Assembly: GCF_023016005.1 (NCBI RefSeq)
Contig: NZ_JALKAZ010000001.1
Location: 806,001 to 870,000, forward strand
Direction: 5' to 3'
Source of the DNA: Erythrobacter sp. F6033
Lineage (GTDB): Bacteria; Pseudomonadota; Alphaproteobacteria; Sphingomonadales; Sphingomonadaceae
Length of the DNA stretch: 64,000 nt
Shown: positions 7,382 through 15,537 of the stretch, piece by piece
Layout: every line of letters starts with the position of its first letter
Position numbering within the stretch: position 1 is the first letter of the stretch
The notes under the pieces: model-generated
Databases searched by the model: none
What the model was told of the DNA's origin: nothing
Seen by the model: the letters and a program-made list of their open reading frames with translations, nothing else
Made by a program: the position numbers and the translations under genes

Positions 7382-8548
7382 ATGCACAATTTCGGCGGCA
7401 TGCAGAACGAGATCTATAACGCCGGGCTGAGAGGGCATTTGCCGACTTTCCCGGTTGATTTTGCGACCCTTGAAAAGCGCGCTCATGAAGCGCTTGGGCC
7501 GATGCTGACCAACTATGTCGCAGGCGGTTGCGGCGATGAGCATACGCAAGACACCAACGCTTCCGCCTTTCATCACTGGGGCATGATCCCGCGCATGATG
7601 GTCGATTGCACGGAGCGTGATCTCTCGATCGAATTGTTCGGCCACAAATTTGATACGCCGCTGTTTATGGCTCCTATCGGACTGAACGGAGAGGCAACGC
7701 AGGACCGGCATGGCGATATGGCCGCGGCGAGGGCGTCTGCGATGACGGGCGTTCCTTTCTGCGCCTCGACCCTTGGCAATGATCCGCTGGAGGATGTGAA
7801 GAAGGCATGCGGCGATACGCCTGCGTTCTTCCAACTCTACACTCCGCGCAACCGCGAGTTTGCGGAGAGCCTGATTGGGCGTGCCGAAAAGGCGGGCTAT
7901 TCCGCTCTGGTGGTCACGCTCGATACATGGGTCACAGGCTGGCGCCCGCGCGATCTCAACGCATCGAACTTTCCTCAACTGCGCGGGAAGGTTCTCCAAA
8001 ACTACTTCCAAGACCCTGTCTTCCGCTCGCTGCTCGAAAAGCCCCCGGAAGAGGATATGGAGGCCGCGATCATGATGTTTGCCGGGGTGTTTGGTCAAGT
8101 GCTGACCTGGGACGACATGAAATGGTTCAAAGATGTCACCGACATGCCGATCGTCCTCAAAGGTATTTGCCACGCCGATGATGCCAAGCGGGCGGTCGAT
8201 TGCGGTGCCGATGCCATTTATTGCTCCAATCACGGCGGGCGTCAGGCCAATGGCGGGATTGCGACCATCGATCTGCTCGAAGACATTGTGAAAGCAGCGG
8301 GCGATGTGCCGGTGATGTTTGACAGTGGAATTCGTTCTGGCTCCGATGCGGTCAAGGCGCTGGCCATGGGGGCGAGGGCCGTTGGGGTGGGGCGCCCGTA
8401 TACTTACGGTCTCGCCTTAGGCGCGGCAGAAGGTGCCGCTTGGGTTCTGCGTTCAATTCTCGCCGAGGCAGATCTGCTGATGGCGGTAAATGGCTACCCT
8501 GATCTGGCAGAGGTGAGGGCAGCGGGGGTTCAGCGCACAGATCGTTGA
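7382..8548 (+). CDS. FMN-dependent alpha-hydroxy acid oxidase (lactate 2-monooxygenase-like)
   Basis: A 388-residue TIM-barrel flavoenzyme of the FMN-dH family (PF01070). The signature SNHGGRQ places the catalytic base at His284 and the substrate-binding Arg at 287. FDSGIRSGSDAVKALAMGARAVGVGRPY is the FMN-phosphate region. The length and the N-terminal LPTFPVDFATLEKRAHEAL fit lactate 2-monooxygenase and related oxidases better than the membrane-bound LldD dehydrogenase. It would oxidise L-lactate or a similar 2-hydroxy acid. ATG 7382 has GGGAGAG eight bases upstream. The exact substrate cannot be read from sequence. Confidence 0.85.
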   Translation: MHNFGGMQNEIYNAGLRGHLPTFPVDFATLEKRAHEALGPMLTNYVAGGCGDEHTQDTNASAFHHWGMIPRMMVDCTERDLSIELFGHKFDTPLFMAPIGLNGEATQDRHGDMAAARASAMTGVPFCASTLGNDPLEDVKKACGDTPAFFQLYTPRNREFAESLIGRAEKAGYSALVVTLDTWVTGWRPRDLNASNFPQLRGKVLQNYFQDPVFRSLLEKPPEEDMEAAIMMFAGVFGQVLTWDDMKWFKDVTDMPIVLKGICHADDAKRAVDCGADAIYCSNHGGRQANGGIATIDLLEDIVKAAGDVPVMFDSGIRSGSDAVKALAMGARAVGVGRPYTYGLALGAAEGAAWVLRSILAEADLLMAVNGYPDLAEVRAAGVQRTDR

Positions 8549-8702
8549 GACGCCTCATTTTGAATCAATTTGCGCAATTAAGTGCTTGTCCGAGCCTGCG
8601 CATTTGTAAATTCCTGACGCGTTAACCAAATTTAGACTCAGTTTTCCACAGCTTAGGTGTTAACTTCTCCGAATAACAAAGCGCGAATCGGGGGCGCAGC
8701 AC

Positions 8703-8867
8703 ATGGAACGACCAACCATTATCTCAAGCGGTCCGGACTCAATGGGCCGGACAGTTTGCTTTGGCGACGAGATGTCGCGCCGGGCACGTTATGGACGCAT
8801 TCGTCCGATGCCGACGCGCAAATCTTTGATCGCTCGCGCTTTTTCGCGCTTTCTGCCGCACCGCTAA
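8703..8867 (+). CDS. Small basic hypothetical protein (54 aa)
   Basis: This short frame fills the 332-base gap between the hydroxyacid oxidase and the converging aldehyde dehydrogenase. It encodes a basic peptide with GDEMSRRARYGRIRP in its middle and ends in FLPHR. A CGGGGGCG stretch precedes the ATG by about five bases. The gap also holds a DnaA-box-like TTTTCCACA near 8642 and two GTTAAC sites near 8622 and 8660, upstream of the frame. I do not recognise a family. Its Arg-rich composition and the positioned purine stretch make it plausible, but a chance frame is possible. Confidence 0.42.
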   Translation: MERPTIISSGPDSMGRTVCFGDEMSRRARYGRIRPMPTRKSLIARAFSRFLPHR

Positions 8868-8880
8868 GCGGTCGCCGCGA

Positions 8881-10332
8881 TCACGCGCCAGACTTGGCAA
8901 CTGTGACCAGCTTGGTCTCGGTATAGCCAAGATACCCTTCGACACCGCTTTCCGAACCAAACCCGCTATCACCGACCCCGCCGAATGGAGTCTCGGGTGA
9001 TCCGACCGCGAAGTGGTTAATCGCAACCATGCCTGCGCGCAGCGAACTGCCGAGATAGTGGCTTTCGTCAAGATTTCCGGTGAAGGCGTAAGCCGCTAGT
9101 CCATATTGCAGAGAATTTGCTATCCGCACGGCGTCCTCGATATCGTCATAAGGCACGATCCCGGCGACGGGGCCGAATGGTTCTTCGGTCATCAATCGGC
9201 TTTGGGCAGATGGGCCTGCCACCACAGTCGGCTGGAAGAAATGACCTGCGCCGTCGATTGCCGAACCGCCAGTGACGATCTCACCCATCTCTCCGCCTAG
9301 CGATCCCATCAGATCCTGCATTGCGGCGACACGCCCGCCATGCGCCAACGGTCCCATATCAACGGCGTCGTCCTGGCTGGCGTCACCCACTTTGAGCGCG
9401 CTTGCCCGAGCGGCAAATTCGCTCACGAACTTGTCGTAGATACCGCGCGCAACAAGGAAGCGGGTCGGCGAGACGCAGACCTGCCCAGCATTGCGGAACT
9501 TGGTCGCCGCACACGCAGCAACAGTGCGTTCAAAATCTGCGCTCTCGCCGATGACCACTGGCGCGTGTCCACCAAGTTCTGCGGTGAAACGTTTGAGGCC
9601 TTGAGCGGCCATTGCGCCGAGCTGCTTACCGACAGCGGTCGATCCGGTGAAGCTGATCTTGCGCATGGCGGGTGCGGTGATGAGGTGCTCGGAAATTTTC
9701 GCGGGATCACCATAAACCACGTTGATCGCGCCCGCGGGCACCCCTGCATCGACAAAACATTCGACCAGCATCTGCGCGCAGGCCGGCGTGGTTTCGGCTG
9801 GTTTCAGGATGCACGAGCAGCCTGCTGCGAGCGCACCGGCTAATTTCTTGGCAGGCAGATTGATCGGGAAATTCCACGGGGTGAACAAGGCCGCTGGCCC
9901 AATCGGTTCCTGTGTGACGCGCTGTTGCAGCAAATGCGCCCCGCGCACTGGCACCAATCGGCCACCTTGCCGTTTCGCCTCTTCGCCGAGGAAGTCGATC
10001 AGGTCAGCCGCACCCACGGTTTCACCGAGAGCCTGAGCATGCGGCTTGCCCACTTCGAGCGTCATAACCCGCGCAATTTCTGGCGCGCGTTCTCTCAGCA
10101 ACTCGGCGGCTTTACGCAGGATCTTGTGCCGCTCGGCACCAGGAGTGTTTGACCAAACAGGGAAGGCATCGTTTGCCGCGGTGACGGCAGCATCAAGTTG
10201 TTCGCTCGAAACCTTGGGGCAATCGCCGATTTTGGCCTCTGTCGCAGGGTTGCTCACCGGCATGGTTCCATCGCCGCCATCGACAATCCATTCGCCACCG
10301 ATCAGCATTTTGAGTTCTGGATAATTCGTCAT
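8881..10332 (-). CDS. NAD(P)-dependent aldehyde dehydrogenase (succinate-semialdehyde dehydrogenase-like)
   Basis: A 483-residue ALDH superfamily enzyme. The general base Glu lies in ELGGHAPVV and the catalytic Cys in NAGQVCVSPTR; the cofactor-binding FTPWNFPINLP and FTGSTAVGKQ are intact. Overall similarity to the GabD/SSADH group is suggested by EEPFGPVAGI and the short C-terminus, but the substrate is not certain. It is divergent from alanine dehydrogenase across a 317-base region with two dyads, hinting at shared control of amino-acid-derived carbon use. It converges on the small ORF at 8703. Confidence 0.85.
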   Translation of the reverse strand: MTNYPELKMLIGGEWIVDGGDGTMPVSNPATEAKIGDCPKVSSEQLDAAVTAANDAFPVWSNTPGAERHKILRKAAELLRERAPEIARVMTLEVGKPHAQALGETVGAADLIDFLGEEAKRQGGRLVPVRGAHLLQQRVTQEPIGPAALFTPWNFPINLPAKKLAGALAAGCSCILKPAETTPACAQMLVECFVDAGVPAGAINVVYGDPAKISEHLITAPAMRKISFTGSTAVGKQLGAMAAQGLKRFTAELGGHAPVVIGESADFERTVAACAATKFRNAGQVCVSPTRFLVARGIYDKFVSEFAARASALKVGDASQDDAVDMGPLAHGGRVAAMQDLMGSLGGEMGEIVTGGSAIDGAGHFFQPTVVAGPSAQSRLMTEEPFGPVAGIVPYDDIEDAVRIANSLQYGLAAYAFTGNLDESHYLGSSLRAGMVAINHFAVGSPETPFGGVGDSGFGSESGVEGYLGYTETKLVTVAKSGA

Positions 10333-10379
10333 GCGATGCTTCCTTTGTCTTTATTGGGCCGCGAATTCTGTATGACTTG

Positions 10380-10405
10380 CATGACATGTTGGACAATGTG
10401 TCATG
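10380..10405. promoter_or_regulatory. Dyad CATGACA-N12-TGTCATG, possible operator
   Basis: A perfect seven-base inverted repeat with a 12-base spacer, 48 bases upstream of the aldehyde dehydrogenase start and in the shared divergent region with ald. The centre-to-centre distance of the arms, 19 bases or nearly two helical turns, suits a dimeric regulator. No regulator gene is adjacent. The rest of the 317-base gap (10333-10649) holds a second dyad and otherwise no gene. Confidence 0.45.
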
Positions 10406-10434
10406 TGTGGCTTTCTGGCGTAAAACACTGAAAT

Positions 10435-10463
10435 ACTGACACTACTTGTATGTAGGAGTCAGT
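10435..10463. promoter_or_regulatory. Extended dyad ACTGAC-CTAC / GTAG-GTCAGT
   Basis: Two nested inverted repeats: outer arms ACTGAC and GTCAGT, inner arms CTAC and GTAG, with a six-base centre. Ten bases can pair. No T-run follows, so it is not an intrinsic terminator; it could be an operator or an mRNA leader structure for the aldehyde dehydrogenase or alanine dehydrogenase gene. Confidence 0.4.
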
Positions 10464-10649
10464 TGACACTTTTCCGACATTTCCTTCTGTCAAACCCGTT
10501 TCACAGCCCATGATTTGGCATGGAATAATGGTAGTAGGAAAGCGTGCGCCAAAGAACCCCTGCTTTTCCCGATTGAATAATTATGCGCAAGTTTGTAACA
10601 TAATTGCGTAAATGCGGCGGCGTTTCTGCCCGATTCCCAGGAGAGTATT

Positions 10650-11732
10650 ATGCTCATTGGCGTCCCTAAAGAGATCAAGAACCATGAATACCGCGTCGGT
10701 CTGACGCCGGAAGCTGCGCGTGAATATGTTTCGCGCGGGCACTCCGTCATTGTTGAGACGGGCGCTGGTTCGGGTATCGACAAAGCGGATGACGAATACG
10801 CCAAAATCGGCGCGGAAATCGTCAGCAGCGCAGAGGAAGTGTTCGCCCGCGCGGAAATGGTTGTGAAGGTCAAAGAGCCACAGCCGAACGAATGGACACA
10901 GCTGCGCGAAGGGCAAATCCTCTTCACCTATCTCCACCTCGCACCCGATCCCGATCAGGCCCGTGGATTGATGGAAAGCGGTGTTTCCGCCGTGGCCTAT
11001 GAAACCGTAACCGGCCCCGGTGGCGGCTTGCCGTTGCTTGCCCCGATGAGCGAAGTTGCGGGTCGGCTCTCAATCGAAGCGGGCGCTCAGGCGCTGCGCG
11101 CAAACAATGGCGGACGCGGCACTTTGATGGGCGGCGTACCGGGCGTTTTGCCAGCGCGCGTCGTGGTTCTCGGCGGCGGGGTTGTTGGCACTCAGGCAGC
11201 GCGTATGGCCGTCGGTCTTGGCGCGGATGTTGAGATTTTCGACCGTTCACTCCCGCGCCTCCGCCAGCTCGATGAAATGTTCCAGGGCCGTGTAAGCACC
11301 CGTTATTCGACCGCAGGCACAATCGAGCAGGCGCTGACCACGGCAGATGTTGTGATTGGTGCCGTGTTGATCCCAGGGGCAAGCGCGCCGCATCTGGTGC
11401 CGCGCGAAGATCTGAAATTGATGAAGAACCGTGCGGTTCTGGTCGATGTTGCAATTGACCAGGGCGGCTGTTTTGAAACGTCCAAAGCGACGACGCACGA
11501 AAACCCGACCTACGAAGTCGACAATGTGATCCATTACTGCGTCGCCAATATGCCAGGCGCGGTGCCGCTCACATCCAGCTATGCGCTGAATAACGCGACG
11601 CTGCCATTCGGACTGGCGTTGGCTGAAAAAGGCGTGAAAGCCTGCGATGACGATCCGCATTTGGCGCCCGGATTGAACGTGCATAAGGGCAAAATCGTGA
11701 ACGAGGCCGTTGCAGAAAGCCTCGGCTTCTAA
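10650..11732 (+). CDS. ald: Alanine dehydrogenase
   Basis: A 360-residue enzyme that converts L-alanine and NAD+ to pyruvate, ammonia and NADH. The N-terminus MLIGVPKEIKNHEYRVGLTP is the family hallmark, with substrate-binding Arg15 in EYRVGL, and the Rossmann motif VVLGGGVVGTQAA at about 170-183 binds NAD. The family is about 370 residues, so it is full length. AGGAGAG ends six bases before the ATG. In Proteobacteria ald is often controlled by an Lrp-type activator; none is adjacent, but the upstream region carries strong dyads. Confidence 0.95.
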   Translation: MLIGVPKEIKNHEYRVGLTPEAAREYVSRGHSVIVETGAGSGIDKADDEYAKIGAEIVSSAEEVFARAEMVVKVKEPQPNEWTQLREGQILFTYLHLAPDPDQARGLMESGVSAVAYETVTGPGGGLPLLAPMSEVAGRLSIEAGAQALRANNGGRGTLMGGVPGVLPARVVVLGGGVVGTQAARMAVGLGADVEIFDRSLPRLRQLDEMFQGRVSTRYSTAGTIEQALTTADVVIGAVLIPGASAPHLVPREDLKLMKNRAVLVDVAIDQGGCFETSKATTHENPTYEVDNVIHYCVANMPGAVPLTSSYALNNATLPFGLALAEKGVKACDDDPHLAPGLNVHKGKIVNEAVAESLGF

Positions 11733-11874
11733 AGCGGATTCTCGGCACTGTTGCAAAAAACAGAACACTTACTGCGACGAAATCGCGGGAATTTTTGGCC
11801 TGTTTAAGCTATCTCATGGATGCCGACAGAGACCCGGTCAGGGCGCTCGACATAAGGTTGAGTAGAAGGGGCCG

Positions 11875-11892
11875 GGACACTTGAAAGTGTCC
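11875..11892 (+). promoter_or_regulatory. Dyad at the ribosome-binding position of the alternative oxidase gene
   Basis: GGACACTT-GA-AAGTGTCC, perfect eight-base arms around a two-base centre, ending two bases before the oxidase ATG. It sits where the Shine-Dalgarno site should be, and no other good site is visible. It could be an operator overlapping the transcript start or an mRNA element that limits translation. It does not resemble FNR or the long NsrR consensus. Confidence 0.45.
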
Positions 11893-11894
11893 GC

Positions 11895-12608
11895 ATGCAG
11901 AGCTTCGATTCACGCCCACTTATTCGGCAAGTCAATCACGACGCAGAATTGGAAGTTCATATTGCGCCGCAAACGCTGAGCGACAGGGTCGCTTTCAGCT
12001 TTGTAAAATTGCTGCGGTTCTTTGCCGATACGTTTTTTGCCAAACGCTATGGCCACCGCGCCGTTGTGCTGGAAACCGTCGCTGCCGTTCCGGGCATGGT
12101 CGGCGGGCTTTGGCAGCATCTAAAAGCGCTGCGGAATATGCGCGATGATGAAGGCTGGATCCGCACTCTGCTTGATGAGGCGGAGAACGAGCGGATGCAC
12201 CTGATGACCTTTATCGAGGTTGCGCAGCCGAACCGTTTCGAGCGCGCTTTGATCATCGCCGTGCAGCTGATCTTCTACAACTTCTACTTCTTCCTCTACC
12301 TGGTCGCGCCGCGCACCGCGCACCGCGTGGTCGGTTATTTCGAAGAAGAAGCCGTGCTCAGCTACACCCAGTACCTCGCTGAGGTTGACGCTGGGCGGCA
12401 CGCAAACATTCCTGCGCCGCAGATCGCGATTGAATACTGGCAATTGCCCAGCGATGCTCGTCTACGCGACGTCATTATCGCAGTGCGTGCCGACGAGGCC
12501 GAGCACCGCGATGTGAATCATTGCTTTGTCGATAAGATCGACGAGCGGCGCGAAGGCAGCATAGCTCGCCGCCGCTCGTTGGACCGAGCCGACGCAGAGA
12601 AGGCCTAA
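11895..12608 (+). CDS. aox: Alternative oxidase (cyanide-resistant ubiquinol oxidase)
   Basis: A 237-residue di-iron ubiquinol oxidase that passes electrons from ubiquinol to oxygen without pumping protons. All iron ligands are visible: Glu60 (LETVAAVPG), Glu99 and His102 (NERMHL), a Glu in the 150-152 run (FEEEAVLSY) and Glu201/His204 ([11 protein letters not shown]). A hydrophobic hairpin at about 118-138 gives interfacial membrane attachment. Bacterial AOX is scattered, mainly in Alphaproteobacteria. The gene converges on the FAH-family gene with a four-base overlap. The start is uncertain because the preceding bases form a dyad and not a ribosome-binding site. Confidence 0.93.
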   Translation: MQSFDSRPLIRQVNHDAELEVHIAPQTLSDRVAFSFVKLLRFFADTFFAKRYGHRAVVLETVAAVPGMVGGLWQHLKALRNMRDDEGWIRTLLDEAENERMHLMTFIEVAQPNRFERALIIAVQLIFYNFYFFLYLVAPRTAHRVVGYFEEEAVLSYTQYLAEVDAGRHANIPAPQIAIEYWQLPSDARLRDVIIAVRADEAEHRDVNHCFVDKIDERREGSIARRRSLDRADAEKA

Positions 12609-13615
12609 GCCTCCACCACGGTCTGCTCGATAGCGCCGAAGATCGAGTGATTTTCGGCGTCACGCATTTCGATCTTCACCGTGTCACCAGCGCGCATGAA
12701 CCGCGTTTTGGCTTCCCCATCGCGGATCGTCTCAATCATGCGAATCTCGGCGATGCAGGAATAGCCTAGGCCGCCATCGGCCACCGGCTTACCCGGGCCG
12801 CCATCCGCGCCTTTGTTCGAGATTGTGCCTGAGCCGATGATCGTGCCTGCGCACAGACTGCGGGTCTTCGCCGCGTGAGCGACGAGCTGCGCCATGTTGA
12901 AAGTCGCGTCCTTGCCCACTTCGGCGCGGCCAAAGGCTTCGCCGTTATAGTCGACCATCAAGGGCAGGTGGATGAGGCTATCTGCCCAAGCCGCGCCCAG
13001 TTCTTCGGGAGTGACGGCAACGGGTGAGAACGCGCTGGATGGCTTTGACTGGAAAAAGCCAAACCCCTTGGCCAGCTCGCCGGGGATCAGACCGCGCAGG
13101 CTTACGTCGTTGACCAGCATGATCAGTTTGATGTGGCTAGCCGCGTCGTCGGCAGAGACACCCATCGGTGTATCGTCGACGACAACGGCGACTTCGCCTT
13201 CCATATCGCATCCCCATGCCGGATCGCCCAGGGGGATGTCGGCGCGCGGGGGCAGGAACGTGTCAGAGCCGCCCTGATACATCAGCGGGTCGTGATAGAA
13301 GCTCTCAGGAACCTCGGCATCGCGCGCTTTGCGCACCAACTCGACGTGATTGATATATGCCGACCCGTCCGCCCATTGATATGCGCGGGGCAGGGGGGAG
13401 TGAGCTTCGCGTTCATGAAACCGCTCGCACGGCACCGTTTCGTGTTCGACATCGGTGGCGAGCAGCTCAAGCTCAGGCGCAACCCGCGCCCAATTGTCGA
13501 GCGCATGCTGCATCGTTGGCGCAATATATCCTGCGGCGCAGCAGCGGGTGAGGTCTTTTGAAACAACGACCAGTTTGCCGTCGCGGGTGCCGTCATTAAG
13601 CGTTGCGAGTTTCAT
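12605..13615 (-). CDS. Fumarylacetoacetate hydrolase family protein
   Basis: A 336-residue FAH-fold enzyme (PF01557). Metal-binding acidic residues lie in [12 protein letters not shown] and in [31 protein letters not shown] is the conserved substrate-side loop. Directly downstream of maiA (six bases), it most likely splits fumarylacetoacetate to fumarate and acetoacetate, the last step of tyrosine/homogentisate breakdown. The type is the shorter bacterial FAH, not the 420-residue eukaryote-like form. Homogentisate dioxygenase is not in the window, so the step is inferred from the neighbour. Confidence 0.85.
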   Translation of the reverse strand: MKLATLNDGTRDGKLVVVSKDLTRCCAAGYIAPTMQHALDNWARVAPELELLATDVEHETVPCERFHEREAHSPLPRAYQWADGSAYINHVELVRKARDAEVPESFYHDPLMYQGGSDTFLPPRADIPLGDPAWGCDMEGEVAVVVDDTPMGVSADDAASHIKLIMLVNDVSLRGLIPGELAKGFGFFQSKPSSAFSPVAVTPEELGAAWADSLIHLPLMVDYNGEAFGRAEVGKDATFNMAQLVAHAAKTRSLCAGTIIGSGTISNKGADGGPGKPVADGGLGYSCIAEIRMIETIRDGEAKTRFMRAGDTVKIEMRDAENHSIFGAIEQTVVEA

Positions 13616-13621
13616 AAGTGG

Positions 13622-14284
13622 TCAGCCTTTTTGCGGGTTATCGGGTTGGTTATCAGGATGCGCGCGTTGGAATGCCGGCAAGGCAAGGCACGCGGTTTCA
13701 ATACGGCAGATATGCGGGCTTTCCGACAGGTCATATTGAAAGCGGCGCGCATTGTAGATTTGCGGGATCAGCAGCACTTCAAACATGCCGGGCGTTGCCA
13801 TCAGGAAGTCGCCAGAGCCCAGCTGTGCTAGGCGTTTCTCGACAGGATTAAGAGTGCGTTTGAGCCAATGGCGATACCAATCATCAACAACGCTCTGAGA
13901 ATGGCCCAGCGGGTCTTTCAGGTATTTCAGAACTGGCAGGTTGAGCGGCGCGTGCAGCTCCGTCGCGATGGCATAGACTAGCTCGCGGACGGTGTAGCGG
14001 TCTTCGATATCAGACGGCAGCAGCGGGTTGTCCGGATAGGCCTCGTCGAGCCATTCCAGCATGGCCATGGACTGCGCCCGATCGCGCCCGCCCGCCGCCA
14101 GCATCGGCACCGAAGCAAACGGATTGCGGCTGGCAAAAGCCTGATCCTTCTGCGCGGATTCCAGCAGGTTTACCGGGTCCTGACCGTATTCAAGCCCTTT
14201 GAGCTCAAGCGCGATGCGCAGCCGGTATGACGTCGAGCTACGATAATACCCGTAGAGCGTCATTGGGGCGTCTGCCGCGCTCAT
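13622..14284 (-). CDS. maiA: Maleylacetoacetate isomerase (zeta-class glutathione transferase)
   Basis: A 220-residue GST with a thioredoxin-like N-terminal domain ([21 protein letters not shown]) and a helical C-terminal domain. The family's active-site motif S-S-C-S-x-R-x-R-I-A-L appears as [11 protein letters not shown], with Thr in place of Cys; the Ser residues are retained. It isomerises maleylacetoacetate to fumarylacetoacetate with glutathione. The start ATG overlaps the gcdH stop (ATGA), and the FAH gene follows after six bases, so the three form one operon. Confidence 0.88.
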   Translation of the reverse strand: MSAADAPMTLYGYYRSSTSYRLRIALELKGLEYGQDPVNLLESAQKDQAFASRNPFASVPMLAAGGRDRAQSMAMLEWLDEAYPDNPLLPSDIEDRYTVRELVYAIATELHAPLNLPVLKYLKDPLGHSQSVVDDWYRHWLKRTLNPVEKRLAQLGSGDFLMATPGMFEVLLIPQIYNARRFQYDLSESPHICRIETACLALPAFQRAHPDNQPDNPQKG

Positions 14285-15468
14285 CCGAACGCAGCAATAC
14301 CAGTGATCGCGCGGCCCAGGATCAATGCATGGACATCATGCGTGCCCTCATAGGTGTTCACCGTTTCGAGGTTCACCGAATGGCGGATCACCTGATATTC
14401 CTCGGAGATACCGTTGCCGCCATGCATGTCGCGAGACTGGCGGGCGATATCGAGCGCTTTGCCTACATTGTTGCGCTTCACGATGGAGATCATGTCCGGC
14501 GCAAAGCGTCCTTCATCCATCAGACGGCCCACGCGCAAGCTCGCCTGCAGTCCAAGCCCGATATCGGTCATCATATCGGCGAGCTTCTTTTGATAAAGCT
14601 GCGTTGCGGCGAGCGGACGATCAAACTGCTTGCGATCGAGCCCGTATTGACGCGCGGCGTGCATGCAGAATTCCGCAGCACCCATTGCGCCCCAGCTGAT
14701 GCCGTAACGCGCACGGTTGAGGCATCCGAATGGCCCTTTCAGACCCTGAACATCAGGAAGCAGCGCATCCGCACCGACCTTCACATCCTCCATCACGATG
14801 CCGCCCGTGGTGGAGGCGCGCAGCGAGATTTTGCCTTCGATTTTCGGAGCAGAAAGCCCCTTCATACCCTTTTCCAGAACAAAGCCGCGAATGCCGCCAC
14901 CATGCTCTTCGCTTTTCGCCCAAACGACAAACACGTCGGCAAATGGCGAGTTGGAAATCCAAGTCTTGGAGCCGTTGAGGACGTATCCGTCGCCGTCTTT
15001 GCGCGCGACGGTCTTCATGCCCGCAGGGTCCGAGCCTGCATCCGGCTCTGTCAGGCCAAAGCAACCGATCAGCTCGCCCGAAGAAAGGCCCGGCAAATAT
15101 TTGCGGCGCTGCTCTTCCGAACCATAGGCATAGATCGGGTGCATCACGAGGCTGGACTGTACCGACGCCATCGAACGGTATCCGCTATCGACACGCTCAA
15201 TCTCGCGCGCGATCAGGCCGTATGCGACATAGGACGCGCCGACGCCGCCATATTCTTCGGGAATGGTCGCGCCGAGAAGACCGGCCTGACCCATCAAAGG
15301 GAAGAGCTCAGGCGCGGCAACCTCGTTGCGAAACGCCTCGATCACGCGCGGCTGAAGCTCGCTTTGCGCAAATGCATGCGCGGTGTCGCGGATCATCCGC
15401 TCGTCTTCGGTCAGCTGGGTTTCCAGATCGAAGGGGTCTTCCCAGTTAAACGGCACCATACCGGCCAT
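14281..15468 (-). CDS. gcdH: Glutaryl-CoA dehydrogenase
   Basis: A 395-residue acyl-CoA dehydrogenase that oxidatively decarboxylates glutaryl-CoA to crotonyl-CoA with [22 protein letters not shown] and [12 protein letters not shown] are typical of the GCDH subgroup. The catalytic Glu lies in [20 protein letters not shown] near the C-terminus. ATG 15468 follows AGGAG by six bases. It heads the operon with maiA and the FAH gene, so lysine/tryptophan and tyrosine breakdown are co-transcribed. Confident by subgroup motifs. Confidence 0.92.
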   Translation of the reverse strand: MAGMVPFNWEDPFDLETQLTEDERMIRDTAHAFAQSELQPRVIEAFRNEVAAPELFPLMGQAGLLGATIPEEYGGVGASYVAYGLIAREIERVDSGYRSMASVQSSLVMHPIYAYGSEEQRRKYLPGLSSGELIGCFGLTEPDAGSDPAGMKTVARKDGDGYVLNGSKTWISNSPFADVFVVWAKSEEHGGGIRGFVLEKGMKGLSAPKIEGKISLRASTTGGIVMEDVKVGADALLPDVQGLKGPFGCLNRARYGISWGAMGAAEFCMHAARQYGLDRKQFDRPLAATQLYQKKLADMMTDIGLGLQASLRVGRLMDEGRFAPDMISIVKRNNVGKALDIARQSRDMHGGNGISEEYQVIRHSVNLETVNTYEGTHDVHALILGRAITGIAAFG

Positions 15469-15537
15469 TAGTTACTCCTGAAACTAGTTTGAGGCTTCTC
15501 TCGCAGCCAATGCCGCAAGGATCAACCATTCTCTTCT

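Noticed and set aside
8620..8665. CtrA binding site from two GTTAAC elements
   Set aside because: The spacing is 30 bases or more and does not give TTAA-N7-TTAA; kept only as a remark.
12605..12608. Four-base overlap of convergent aox and the FAH-family gene
   Set aside because: Ordinary compact gene arrangement with no sign of a regulatory element.
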